A stretch of DNA of 64,000 nt from the NCBI GenBank assembly GCA_034520215.1, contig JAXHNR010000002.1:656642-720641 (forward strand), given 5' to 3'. This stretch comes from Candidatus Krumholzibacteriota bacterium. GTDB taxonomy: Bacteria; Krumholzibacteriota; Krumholzibacteriia; Krumholzibacteriales; WJIX01. Below the pieces are notes generated by a model, which worked only from the letters and a program-made list of their open reading frames with translations, was not told the origin of the DNA and did not search any database. This document shows positions 19,437 to 27,892 of this stretch, piece by piece (position 1 is the first letter of the stretch; every line of letters starts with the position of its first letter). Both the position numbers and the translations under genes were made by a program.

Positions 19437-20418
19437 CTATAAGGATATGCAGTTATTTGAGAATATCAGAACACTGATCAACCAGCATAAGACATTTATT
19501 CTGATTGCTCATATTGATCCGGATGGTGATTGTGTCGGTTCAATGCTTTCATTTGCCGCGTTGCTTGAAAACATGGGTAAAGAGGTCGGGTGTTATATCC
19601 CGGGCGGAGTATCGGGAAAGTATAAGAAATTTCCGCGCTTGGAATCGATCCTGTCCGAAGAGGATGTTAAAGGGTTTCAGTTTGAAGCCGCTTTTGTTTT
19701 CGATACGCCTACTCTCGGAAGAGCGGGCGATATCATCACTCCCGAAGGCGACGCCGTTATAGTAAATATCGACCATCATCCCACGAACAGGAGATTCGGT
19801 TCAATCAATTATATCAAAGATAAAACCGCTTCTACAACGATTCTGGTTTATCACTTTCTTTCCTTTACCGGCAGTGAATCTATAACACCGGAGATTGCCG
19901 ATTATCTCTATCTGGGGATTGTAATGGATACGGGTTGTTTCAGATTTCAGAATACTGACGCTGAAGCGCTTTCCGTCGCTTCAGAACTTATTAAGTACGG
20001 GGCGAGGGCGAGTGAGATAACAAGGGAATTCTTTTATATGAAGAAATTCAGATCAGTAAAGCTCTTATCGTGTGTTCTCGCCAATTTGCAATTGTTCGAG
20101 GATGGAAAGATAGCCGTTATGACGCTTACTAATTCCATGCTGGACGAGTTTAATGCCGAGGCGGAGGATACCGAGGGGTTTATCGATTATGCTTCTTCAA
20201 TCGAAGGGGTTGAACTTGCCGCTTTTCTTAGAGAAATAAACCCAGAGAGAGTAAGGGCGAGCCTTCGTTCTTTAGATGACCTTGATGTTGCTTCCCTGGC
20301 TGAAAGATATGGCGGGGGGGGACATAAGAACGCCGCCGGATTGACTTTAGAGTATGACCTCGAGAGAAGCAGAGAGCTGATAATTAATGGGTTTCGCCAA
20401 ATATTGATTAAACTTTAA
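19423..20418 (+). CDS. nrnA: DHH-family phosphoesterase (NrnA-like oligoribonuclease / pAp phosphatase)
   Basis: About 331 residues. NrnA degrades short RNA oligonucleotides and dephosphorylates pAp (3'-phosphoadenosine 5'-phosphate). Motifs are AHIDPDGDCVGS near residue 30, the metal-binding FDTP segment, NIDHHPTN near 118 (the DHH motif), and the DHHA1 substrate motif GGGGHKNAAG near 300. I place the start at 19423, overlapping rbfA by 14 bases; in-frame ATGs at 19393 and 19447 are possible. Its place between rbfA and truB is the usual one in many bacteria. Confidence 0.9.
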   Translation: MRLISYKDMQLFENIRTLINQHKTFILIAHIDPDGDCVGSMLSFAALLENMGKEVGCYIPGGVSGKYKKFPRLESILSEEDVKGFQFEAAFVFDTPTLGRAGDIITPEGDAVIVNIDHHPTNRRFGSINYIKDKTASTTILVYHFLSFTGSESITPEIADYLYLGIVMDTGCFRFQNTDAEALSVASELIKYGARASEITREFFYMKKFRSVKLLSCVLANLQLFEDGKIAVMTLTNSMLDEFNAEAEDTEGFIDYASSIEGVELAAFLREINPERVRASLRSLDDLDVASLAERYGGGGHKNAAGLTLEYDLERSRELIINGFRQILIKL

Positions 20419-20451
20419 TTCTTCGGGCGGAAAACCCTGCAAGAGGATCTA

Positions 20452-21360
20452 ATGAAACTGAAAGATAAATTAAATAATAAAGTTATACCTGTAAATAAAA
20501 GTACCGGGATTACGACTTTTGACTGCGTAAGGAAATTCAAGAGTTTTACAAAGATTAAAAAAGCGGGCCACGCGGGAAGCTTAGACCCCGTGGCGGAGGG
20601 ATTGGTTCTGATTCTGAGCGGTGAAGCGACAAAATTGTCCGACTATCTGATGGATCTGCCGAAGAAGTACACTGCCGATATCAGGTTGGGCCAGTCAACC
20701 GATACTCAGGATACAATGGGAGAGGTGGTTTCAACCGGGGAGTGGAAGGATATCGGGAAAGAGGATATTATTTCAGTTCTGCCCGATTTTCTGGGAAAAC
20801 GCCCGCAGGTTCCTCCCATGTATTCCGCGCTCAAATATAAAGGGACTCCGCTCTATAAACTTGCAAGGAAGGGAAAAGAAGTAGAGAGGAAGCCTCGTGA
20901 AGTTACAACATATGACATAAATCTTGTTTCATGTAATCTTCCCGAGTTCAGGATTAAGGTAAAATGTTCAAGGGGACTGTATATTAGAACTCTGGCCGAG
21001 GAGATAGGAGAAAGACTGGGAGTTCCTTCTCACCTGTCAGGTCTGAGAAGAGACGCGATAGGCAATTTTAACGTTGAAGAGGCGGTCTCGCCGGACGCTT
21101 TTAACATGCTCTCTGAGATTGACAGTCCGGGATACTCGCCGGCTGAAGCGCTGGCACATCTGCCGGCTCTTGAGATGACAAAGCGTCAGTCCGCTCTGCT
21201 TCTAAATGGCGTCGCCCCGCCCTTTCCGGTCGATATGGACTTATCCCGGGGTGATATTATCCGTCTTATCCGTTTCGATAATACACTGGGCGGGATAGGA
21301 GAAGTTACCCGCGCGAGAATCATTAAGATCAGGCGTGTTCTTAAGACAGCTTCCAGTTAA
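20452..21360 (+). CDS. truB: tRNA pseudouridine-55 synthase
   Basis: TruB makes the universal pseudouridine 55 in the T loop of tRNAs. The 302-residue protein carries the catalytic segment GHAGSLDPVAEGLV with the nucleophilic aspartate near residue 45, the KYTADIRLGQSTDTQD strand, RGLYIRTLAEEIGE, and a C-terminal PUA-like domain. AGAGGATCTA precedes the ATG. It is part of the rimP-ribF run and lies 33 bases after nrnA. Confidence 0.95.
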   Translation: MKLKDKLNNKVIPVNKSTGITTFDCVRKFKSFTKIKKAGHAGSLDPVAEGLVLILSGEATKLSDYLMDLPKKYTADIRLGQSTDTQDTMGEVVSTGEWKDIGKEDIISVLPDFLGKRPQVPPMYSALKYKGTPLYKLARKGKEVERKPREVTTYDINLVSCNLPEFRIKVKCSRGLYIRTLAEEIGERLGVPSHLSGLRRDAIGNFNVEEAVSPDAFNMLSEIDSPGYSPAEALAHLPALEMTKRQSALLLNGVAPPFPVDMDLSRGDIIRLIRFDNTLGGIGEVTRARIIKIRRVLKTASS

Positions 21361-21386
21361 TGATATTATGAATTTCGGGGATACTG

Positions 21387-22346
21387 ATGAAGATTATTTC
21401 TAAGACGGAAGATATTAAAAAGGGAATTGAGGGCGAATCCGCGGTGACGATAGGGGTCTTTGACGGAGTCCACGCCGGCCATCAGCAGGTCATAAACACG
21501 CTTGTTGATATAAAGGAGAGAGAGACTCTCGATCAGAATATTGTTTTTACCTTCGACAGACATCCGTTGAGTTTTATTAAGCCCCGTACGGCTCCGCAGC
21601 TTCTTACTACTATGGAAGAGAAGATTTCACTCCTTGAGCCCCTCGGCATCGATTATCTTGTTATTGAGAAGGTCTCCGGTGAACTGCTCAAAATGGATTA
21701 TGTTTCTTTTATCGAGAAGAGGTTGATAGAAAGATGGGGAATGACGCATCTCGTCGTCGGGTATGATTTTCGTCTAGGAAAGGACAGAGAAGGATCGCTG
21801 GAGCGTATAAAGCGCGAAGGCAAGCGGGATTCATTTGGATTAACCGTTGTTCCTCCTGAGAATATCGAGGGTAATATTGTATCCAGCACTATAATCAGAG
21901 CGGATGTTTCTGCCGGAAGAACTGAAGATGTGGTGAAATATCTGACACGTGAATACTTTTTTGACGCGCTTGTTGTCAGGGGAAAAAATATAGGGCGCGA
22001 GCTTGATTTCCCGACAGCGAATCTTGTCGTGGATAATCCTGATAAATTGATCCCGGCGGAGGGTGTTTATGCTGTCTCCGTGGAAATAGGCGGAACGCGC
22101 CGCGCGGGCATGATGAATATAGGCACGTCTCCCACTGTTAAATCAGATAATAAGAAGAGAATAGAGGTTCATTTATTTGATTTCTCAGAAGATATCTACG
22201 GTGAAACGCTCAGGGTTCACTGCGGCAACTTCATAAGAAAAGAGAGGTTGTTTGGCAGTTACGGCGAGCTGAGAAAGCAATTGATAAAGGACCGTGAATT
22301 GATCAGAGGTATCTTCAAAGAGAATGAGCGGGGGGTTTCCCCGTGA
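21387..22346 (+). CDS. ribF: Bifunctional riboflavin kinase / FMN adenylyltransferase
   Basis: RibF converts riboflavin to FMN and then FAD. The 319-residue protein has an N-terminal nucleotidyltransferase domain (IGVFDGVHAGHQQV near residue 22, FDRHP near 55) and a C-terminal riboflavin kinase domain (GRELDFPTANL near 200, GVYAVSVEI, MNIGTSPTV). Its final few residues and stop codon fall inside the truncated repeat copy D, so the present C-terminus seems to have been set by that element; the catalytic domains are complete. GGGGAT lies upstream of the start. Confidence 0.95.
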   Translation: MKIISKTEDIKKGIEGESAVTIGVFDGVHAGHQQVINTLVDIKERETLDQNIVFTFDRHPLSFIKPRTAPQLLTTMEEKISLLEPLGIDYLVIEKVSGELLKMDYVSFIEKRLIERWGMTHLVVGYDFRLGKDREGSLERIKREGKRDSFGLTVVPPENIEGNIVSSTIIRADVSAGRTEDVVKYLTREYFFDALVVRGKNIGRELDFPTANLVVDNPDKLIPAEGVYAVSVEIGGTRRAGMMNIGTSPTVKSDNKKRIEVHLFDFSEDIYGETLRVHCGNFIRKERLFGSYGELRKQLIKDRELIRGIFKENERGVSP

Positions 22347-22442
22347 GGAAATCGACAACGATTTTGAAAATATCACTCAGCCGCACACTATACAAATCAA
22401 TCGATTACCTGACAGGGTATAAAAATTGGGGAAACTCCAATT
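22334..22442 (+). repeat. Structured intergenic repeat, truncated copy D
   Basis: Only the right half of the repeat family is present: the third hairpin, here GGTTTCC-CCGTGA-GGAAATC, the right arm starting TTTTGAAAATATC, and the whole tail ending in AATTGG-GGAAACT-CCAATT. The left arm and the first two hairpins are missing, replaced by ribF coding sequence. The ribF stop codon lies in the hairpin loop. Despite the truncation the hairpin keeps its pairing through a G-U pair. Confidence 0.8.
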
Positions 22443-22656
22443 AGGATTTAAATGATTGACAAACCAATTTAATATTATATCATTATAACTTACAGCATTG
22501 TGCTGTAGTTTAAATTTTTTCAGGAGACGGTAATAGGATTGAAGAATAGACCTGCCGTTGAGTTTAATATTAATTAGATACTAATGGCGGATTGGGAAAA
22601 CCCCTTTCTGCTGCCATCGTGTTTGTTCAGCATTGTGATTAAAGGAGGTTTTTACG
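22347..22656. other. Intergenic region before rpsO
   Basis: It holds the rest of repeat copy D, then a good promoter candidate (22456-22483), then about 170 bases of leader before the rpsO start. In other bacteria S15 represses its own translation by binding structures in this leader. I see no obvious pseudoknot by eye, but the leader is long enough to hold one. Confidence 0.5.
22456..22483 (+). promoter_or_regulatory. Probable sigma-70-type promoter for rpsO-pnp
   Basis: A perfect TTGACA at 22456-22461 is followed after 16 bases by TATCAT at 22478-22483, one base from the TATAAT consensus, in an AT-rich stretch. It would give rpsO-pnp a transcript independent of the rimP-ribF run, with a leader of about 165 bases. 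Confidence 0.55.
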
Positions 22657-22926
22657 ATGGCTTTAGACGGAAATGCTAAGAAAGAGATAATTGACAAATT
22701 TAAGCTCCATGATTCGGATTCCGGATCACCGGAAGTGCAGGTTGCTATCCTCACAAAGAGGATTAACGACTTGACGGAACACTTCAAAAAGCATAGGAAG
22801 GATTTCGGTTCCAGACGCGGTCTATTGAAGATGGTAGGTAGAAGAAGGAAACTGCTGGATTATTTGAAAAAGAACAGAATTGAAAAATACAGGGCGCTCA
22901 TCAAGGAATTGAATCTCAGGAAATAA
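22657..22926 (+). CDS. rpsO: 30S ribosomal protein S15
   Basis: S15 is a primary-binding small-subunit protein that contacts 16S rRNA helices 20-22. The 89-residue, all-helical protein matches the family length and shows [20 protein letters not shown], then [20 protein letters not shown] and [11 protein letters not shown], essentially the consensus. AAAGGAGG lies a few bases before the ATG. The rpsO-pnp order is conserved across bacteria. Confidence 0.97.
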   Translation: MALDGNAKKEIIDKFKLHDSDSGSPEVQVAILTKRINDLTEHFKKHRKDFGSRRGLLKMVGRRRKLLDYLKKNRIEKYRALIKELNLRK

Positions 22927-23024
22927 TCATCAGTTATATTGCCAACCAGGTCTTTTCGTGGCCGTTGGAGTGTGCGTGAGCGTGTCTTGTATTAATTATT
23001 TGTTTGTGGAAGGAAAGAAATAAG

Positions 23025-25097
23025 ATGATAAGAAAGAATATTACAATTGAAGACAGAGAATTATTTTTCGAAACCGGAAGAATCGCGAAACAGGCGGACG
23101 GTTCTGTCCTTCTGGGAGAAAGCGACACAACCGTGCTTGTAACCGCGGTTGCCTCAAAAGGCAAGGAAACAGATAAAGATTTTTTCCCTCTTTTCGTCGA
23201 ATACAGAGAAAAATTCTACGCGGCGGGGAAGATTCCCGGAGGATTCTTCAAGCGTGAAGGGAAGCCCGGAGATCATGAAACGGTCAGCTGCAGACTTATT
23301 GACAGACCGATACGGCCTCTTTTCCCCGACAATTTTAATTATGAAGTGCAGGTTGCCTGCAGCGTGTTGAGCGCGGACCAGAAACACCAGGCCGACGTTC
23401 TGGGTATAATAGGGGCTTCTCTTGCTCTTAATATGTCTGAGATTCCGTTTGAGACCATACTGAGCGGAGTTCGAGTTGGTATTGGTGATGACGGTTATAT
23501 AATAAATCCCACCTTTGAAGAAGTTGAAAATGGGAATATGGATATAATAGTCGCCGGATCAGATGACGCGATTCTGATGGTTGAGGGGGGAACAAACGAG
23601 ATTTCAGAGGATAAGATACTGGAGATTCTCGATTTTGCTCACAGCTGGATCAGAAAACTAAACGCGTTTCAACGGGAGTTTCTTGAAGATTGTGATATTC
23701 CAGAGAAGAGAAAGGTCCTCGAACCTGAGCGTGACGCCGAACTCGTTGAGAAATTAAGAGATGAATATACTGAGGAGATTCGTGAGAGAAGCAATATCAG
23801 CGGTAAGCTGAACAGGGAGCGTTCGCTCTCCCGTTTGTGTTTGGAGGCTGTAGAGAAATATTCAGAAGAATATCCCGAGGCAGAGAAAGAAATAACTGAA
23901 ATACTTCACGAAATTGAGCGGGAGATTGTCAGAGATTTAATTCTCAATGAAAGAGTAAGGACCGATGGAAGAAAATTGGATGATATAAGAGATATTACTT
24001 GTGAAGTGGGTGTGATGCCTCAGACTCACGGAAGCGCTCTGTTTACCAGGGGAGAAACACAGAGCCTGGTTGCCGTAACGCTTGGAACTTCTCAGGATCA
24101 GCAGCGAGTCGACGCTATGAGAGGGGAATCATGGAAGAGGTTCCTTCTCCACTATAATTTCCCGCCGTACAGCGTGGGTGAAGTGGGGTTTTTCCGCGGT
24201 CCCGGCCGGCGCGAGATAGGTCACGGTTTGCTGGCTGAACGTTCATTGACTCCGGTGATTCCGTCTGAGGAAGATTTTCCATATACGATCAGAGTGGTAT
24301 CCGACATTATGGAATCCAACGGCTCCAGTTCGATGGCAACTGTATGCGGAGGCACACTTGCCCTTATGGATGCGGGGGTTCCGATGAAGAAACCCCTCGC
24401 GGGAGTTGCCATGGGGCTTGTTATGGAAGGGGATAATTATGCTATCCTGACCGACATTCTCGGGCTTGAAGATCACCTCGGGGATATGGATTTCAAAGTA
24501 GTCGGATCTAAAGACGGGATAACGGCATTTCAAATGGACACGAAGATATCGGGCGTGTCGCGCGAAGTTATGGCTGAAGCCCTTGAACAAGCGCGCAAAG
24601 CAAGAGTCAGTATTCTTGATAAGATGCTGGAAGTAATCCCGGAACCGCGGGCTGATATCTCGCCCAAAGCTCCTAAGATAGTCCAGATACAGATCCCCGT
24701 TGATAAAATCAGAGAAATTATCGGCCCGGGAGGTAAAGTTATCAGACATATCCAGGAAGAATCAGGAGCGAAGGTTGATATTGATGACGATGGAACGGTT
24801 CAGATCGCGGCGGTAGATAAGGAATCAGGCGATAAAGCCCTTGAAATGGTTGAGAGAATAATCGAGGAACCGGAACTCAACAAGGTTTACAAAGGAGTCG
24901 TAAAGAGTGTCGTGAAATTCGGCGCCTTTGTGGAGGTTCTTCCCGGCAAAGACGGACTGCTTCATATTTCTGAAATCGCTAACGAACGTATAGGAAAGGT
25001 GGAGGACGTGCTGAATGTCGGAGATGAATTGGATGTTAAAATTATCGGTATCGACGATCAGGGGAAAATCAGGTTAAGCCGAAAAGTGCTTCTCTAG
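23025..25097 (+). CDS. pnp: Polyribonucleotide nucleotidyltransferase (PNPase)
   Basis: PNPase degrades RNA from the 3' end using phosphate and is a core degradosome enzyme. I start it at ATG 23025, preceded by GGAAGGAAAG, rather than at an upstream TTG (23004), giving 690 residues. Two RNase PH domains flank an all-helical linker (first about 1-215, second about 310-545, with QTHGSALFTRGETQS), followed by a KH domain (IREIIGPGGKVIRHIQEE, near 560) and an S1 domain (GVVKSVVKFGAFVEVLPG, near 625). The protein stops soon after S1 without the long C-terminal tail of some homologues. Confidence 0.96.
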   Translation: MIRKNITIEDRELFFETGRIAKQADGSVLLGESDTTVLVTAVASKGKETDKDFFPLFVEYREKFYAAGKIPGGFFKREGKPGDHETVSCRLIDRPIRPLFPDNFNYEVQVACSVLSADQKHQADVLGIIGASLALNMSEIPFETILSGVRVGIGDDGYIINPTFEEVENGNMDIIVAGSDDAILMVEGGTNEISEDKILEILDFAHSWIRKLNAFQREFLEDCDIPEKRKVLEPERDAELVEKLRDEYTEEIRERSNISGKLNRERSLSRLCLEAVEKYSEEYPEAEKEITEILHEIEREIVRDLILNERVRTDGRKLDDIRDITCEVGVMPQTHGSALFTRGETQSLVAVTLGTSQDQQRVDAMRGESWKRFLLHYNFPPYSVGEVGFFRGPGRREIGHGLLAERSLTPVIPSEEDFPYTIRVVSDIMESNGSSSMATVCGGTLALMDAGVPMKKPLAGVAMGLVMEGDNYAILTDILGLEDHLGDMDFKVVGSKDGITAFQMDTKISGVSREVMAEALEQARKARVSILDKMLEVIPEPRADISPKAPKIVQIQIPVDKIREIIGPGGKVIRHIQEESGAKVDIDDDGTVQIAAVDKESGDKALEMVERIIEEPELNKVYKGVVKSVVKFGAFVEVLPGKDGLLHISEIANERIGKVEDVLNVGDELDVKIIGIDDQGKIRLSRKVLL

Positions 25098-25269
25098 TAT
25101 TTCAGGGCATGCAGCGCATTTTCTTGTAATCAACTTAAGGCAGGGAAATTCCCGGGGTTTTGTTACTTTTTTAATATCTTAATCTTAAAGGGGTAATATT
25201 TCCCCGTTTCTGTTTCCGGAAGCATAGATCTCAATACGCGAATTTACCGCTGTTTAAATAGTCTTACTT

Positions 25270-25773
25270 GTGGTTCTAACGGGATTTTCTGAAAGGATAA
25301 GGTTGGAGGAAAAGCAGGTCATATCCGACTTACTCGCCGAGGTAGGTGTTTGCTATCTTCCTCATCACGGCGGACTCCCTGCCCCGTCCCGCGCGACCGA
25401 AGGGGCGGCCGGCTATGATATCTGCGCCGCCTGCGCTGAAGATCTTTCAATAAGTCCGGGAGATGTTAGAATAGTTCCCTCCGGATTCAAGCTTTCAGTC
25501 CCGCGCGGATATGAGGCTCAGGTGAGGCCCAGAAGCGGGCTGGCTCTAAATAACAGAATAGGTGTTCTTAACAGCCCCGGAACAATCGACAGTGATTACA
25601 GGGGAGAGGTGGGGGTTATTCTGTATAATTTCGGTTCTGAAGAGTTTGTTGTGAAGAGGGGAGACAGAATAGCACAGTTTGTCATTTGTAAACTGCCCAA
25701 TGTCTCTCTTGTCGAACTGGACAGGCTCGATGCCACTAAGCGGGGTGAAGGCGGATTCGGCCATACCGGTTAG
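25270..25773 (+). CDS. dut: Deoxyuridine 5'-triphosphate nucleotidohydrolase (dUTPase)
   Basis: Trimeric dUTPase removes dUTP and makes dUMP for thymidylate synthesis. All five motifs are visible: GAAGYDI near residue 46, RPRSGLA near 86, the catalytic NSPGTIDSDYRGE near 100, RGDRIAQ near 134 and the C-terminal RGEGGFGHTG. The start is uncertain: GTG 25270 gives 167 residues and an N-terminal extension of roughly 25 residues beyond the usual enzyme, while TTG 25303 would trim 11 of these. It lies 172 bases after pnp and 9 bases before a deacetylase gene, so it may be co-transcribed with either. Confidence 0.93.
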   Translation: MVLTGFSERIRLEEKQVISDLLAEVGVCYLPHHGGLPAPSRATEGAAGYDICAACAEDLSISPGDVRIVPSGFKLSVPRGYEAQVRPRSGLALNNRIGVLNSPGTIDSDYRGEVGVILYNFGSEEFVVKRGDRIAQFVICKLPNVSLVELDRLDATKRGEGGFGHTG

Positions 25774-25782
25774 GAGAAAGGT

Positions 25783-26643
25783 TTGTCCCTTTTTCTTTTG
25801 ATACTTTCCGTTTTATCATTTTTAGTTATTCTCTCATATTTGCTCTGGAAAACCAGATGGGGACTGCCTCCCGATGATTTCCCGCGTGTTCTCGCCTATC
25901 ATAAGGTTACAGACTTTGAACTTGGCGGGACATGGATATCCCCCGCCAGGTTTGCGTCCCAGATTGACAGATTGTTGGATCTGGGGTTTAGTTTTTTAGG
26001 TGAAGATGATTTCTTGGCGGTCCTTGAGGGTAGACGGACGGGAAATAGAAAAGAAATACTTTTAACCTTTGATGACGGCTACAGGGAATTCTTGTTCAAC
26101 GCGGCGCCGATTCTTAAGAAACGGAATATAAGCGCTCTAATCTTTATTATTACCTCATATACGGGCAAGTACAACGATTGGGAGTTAAATCTTCCATGGC
26201 GCAGGTTCAAGCATTTAAGCTGGGATGAAATAAAGGAACTTTCTGATATGGGGTTCAGTTTTGGATCTCACGCAATGTCACACAGAGACTTAACCGGTTT
26301 AAGCAAAGAAGAGCTCAGGGATGAATTGACGTTTTCTAAGCGAATACTGGATAAAAACACCGGAGAAGAGATTAAATGCCTTTCATATCCTTTCGGCAAG
26401 GTGAATTCCGGAGTGAGTGAGGCGGCGCGCCGCGCGGGATACAGGGCGGCGTTTTCGATCTGTCCGCCGTCTTTAAATTCAAGAATTGACCCCTTCGCCC
26501 TTCGCCGTGAAGGTGTTTATGTGATAGATAATATTTTCAGTCTAAAAAACAAATTGTCATACGGAAAACTCTTCTGGGTGGAAGATTTAAAGGGTAGATT
26601 TATAAATGGCGTCTCCGCCCTTACACCGCTTATAAAGAGGTAG
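25783..26643 (+). CDS. Membrane-anchored polysaccharide deacetylase (NodB domain)
   Basis: The NodB family removes N- or O-acetyl groups from cell-wall or surface polysaccharides using a metal. The protein of 286 residues starts at TTG with AGGAGAAAGG just upstream, begins with a single hydrophobic helix (residues 2-20) likely to anchor it, and has LLTFDDGYREF near residue 92 (catalytic and metal aspartates), GSHAMSHRDL near 162 (the H-x3-H metal pair) and SYPFGKVNSGV near 203. The substrate cannot be told. It is translationally close to dut, which looks like chance operon membership. Confidence 0.85.
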   Translation: MSLFLLILSVLSFLVILSYLLWKTRWGLPPDDFPRVLAYHKVTDFELGGTWISPARFASQIDRLLDLGFSFLGEDDFLAVLEGRRTGNRKEILLTFDDGYREFLFNAAPILKKRNISALIFIITSYTGKYNDWELNLPWRRFKHLSWDEIKELSDMGFSFGSHAMSHRDLTGLSKEELRDELTFSKRILDKNTGEEIKCLSYPFGKVNSGVSEAARRAGYRAAFSICPPSLNSRIDPFALRREGVYVIDNIFSLKNKLSYGKLFWVEDLKGRFINGVSALTPLIKR

Positions 26644-26737
26644 AGGAAGTATTTTTCATAAACCTGTGCTTAAGGAAATCATACACGGAGTCTTCCGTTT
26701 GGGACCTGGAGCAATATCATTGCGAAAACGGATGAAT

Positions 26738-27880
26738 TCAGTTTTTTCTCAGAGTATAGGACCGGCCGGTTTTATACGGTTTGTATTTGAACCCAGCATT
26801 TTTTACCCGGGCTGATATTTCCTCTGAAATATAACCCTTTATTGACAGAATCTCCAGAGTTAAGGGATAAGATTTCTTTTCCGCGGTGTATTCGTCGAGG
26901 GCTGACCGGACTTTCTTCTCAAGCTGCCGTGTTCTGATCTCTTCAATATTCCCCGCCAGGTAATTTCCGGCGGCTGCTTTGGAACCATTGTTATGTTCTG
27001 TTTTAACGTTCCGGAATGACCATCCGGGCGGAAGGACGCGGGGTACGGCAAATTCTCCAATAAAAAAGCAGATGATAAGAGTCAATATCGTTATGGAAGT
27101 TGGTAAAAACCGCTTTCCGGAACTTTTCTCCTCTTTTTCTTCCGGCGGCAGCTCCTCTGTCTCAGGGGTTGTTACTTTACCGATCTCAATCATACCCTTT
27201 TCGAGGAGTTCTTTTAAGGCTTCATAGGTGTTGAAACGGGGCATCCTGCCCCTTGAAATAAGGTTGGAGAGTTTCATTTCTTCATGGAGCATTCCGTAGA
27301 TCAACTTTTCGTTTTTCGTAAGTTCTGAAAATTCATGTTCCGGTCTGGATATATTCTTGAAGGTCATTTCCATTGAGGGAAATCTCTTCTCGAATTCAGC
27401 AAATTCGTCTATCCTCCTCATACTTTCCATAAGAATAGCATCAACCCTGATGCTGATAAAACTTTTTACTCCCTGGAGGAGTCTGTTACCCGAGATAAAT
27501 TTGTAGTGACTTTTCGGCCAGCTTATAACTTCCTGGATAGTTTCGTATATCTGATCCGTGAAGATTTTTTTCAGTTCATCCTCTGAATAGTACTTTTCGG
27601 ACAGCAGTATATCTGTCAGGTCGAGTTTTGTTTCAGCCTGGATCCGTTTAAGGCTCTTTATTTCACTTTCACTAAGGAACCCGTACCTTATGAGGTATTC
27701 TTCGAGTGGATCTCTTGTCTGGTCTCTGCGGTCGCGAGTGGATATAATCTCTCCTTCACGAAAGAATATCGCGACCTTTTCTTTACATTTTACAAGGAGC
27801 ATCCCGGATTTCTGCTGTACTGAGATCAGCTGAAGTATCTCGCTTAATCCAAAATCTTTTACATCTCCTTCGAATGCCAT
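26738..27880 (-). CDS. DUF4388 (PATAN-like) protein with a membrane segment and pilin-like C-terminus
   Basis: The protein has 380 residues. The N-terminal 130 residues match the DUF4388 pattern: MAFEGDVKDFGLSEILQLI, QQKSGMLLV, FFREGEI, then a helical segment. Such domains occur in bacterial signalling proteins of the PATAN type. A hydrophobic segment lies near residues 262-280, and the last 60 residues (ALDEYTAEKKSYPLTLEIL...) resemble the periplasmic part of type II secretion/type IV pseudopilins of the GspG kind. The combination suggests cytoplasmic sensing linked to a periplasmic module; this is inference. The gene begins 12 bases after the TPR gene upstream, so the two form an operon. 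Confidence 0.65.
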   Translation of the reverse strand: MAFEGDVKDFGLSEILQLISVQQKSGMLLVKCKEKVAIFFREGEIISTRDRRDQTRDPLEEYLIRYGFLSESEIKSLKRIQAETKLDLTDILLSEKYYSEDELKKIFTDQIYETIQEVISWPKSHYKFISGNRLLQGVKSFISIRVDAILMESMRRIDEFAEFEKRFPSMEMTFKNISRPEHEFSELTKNEKLIYGMLHEEMKLSNLISRGRMPRFNTYEALKELLEKGMIEIGKVTTPETEELPPEEKEEKSSGKRFLPTSITILTLIICFFIGEFAVPRVLPPGWSFRNVKTEHNNGSKAAAGNYLAGNIEEIRTRQLEKKVRSALDEYTAEKKSYPLTLEILSIKGYISEEISARVKNAGFKYKPYKTGRSYTLRKN

Positions 27881-27892
27881 ATTAAGCCCTTT

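Noticed and set aside
22185-22376. Minus-strand frame over the end of ribF and the half repeat
   Set aside because: It overlaps ribF coding sequence and repeat copy D and has no independent support.
24243-24749. Minus-strand frame of 168 codons inside pnp
   Set aside because: Fully antisense to a conserved pnp region; no ribosome site or recognisable family.
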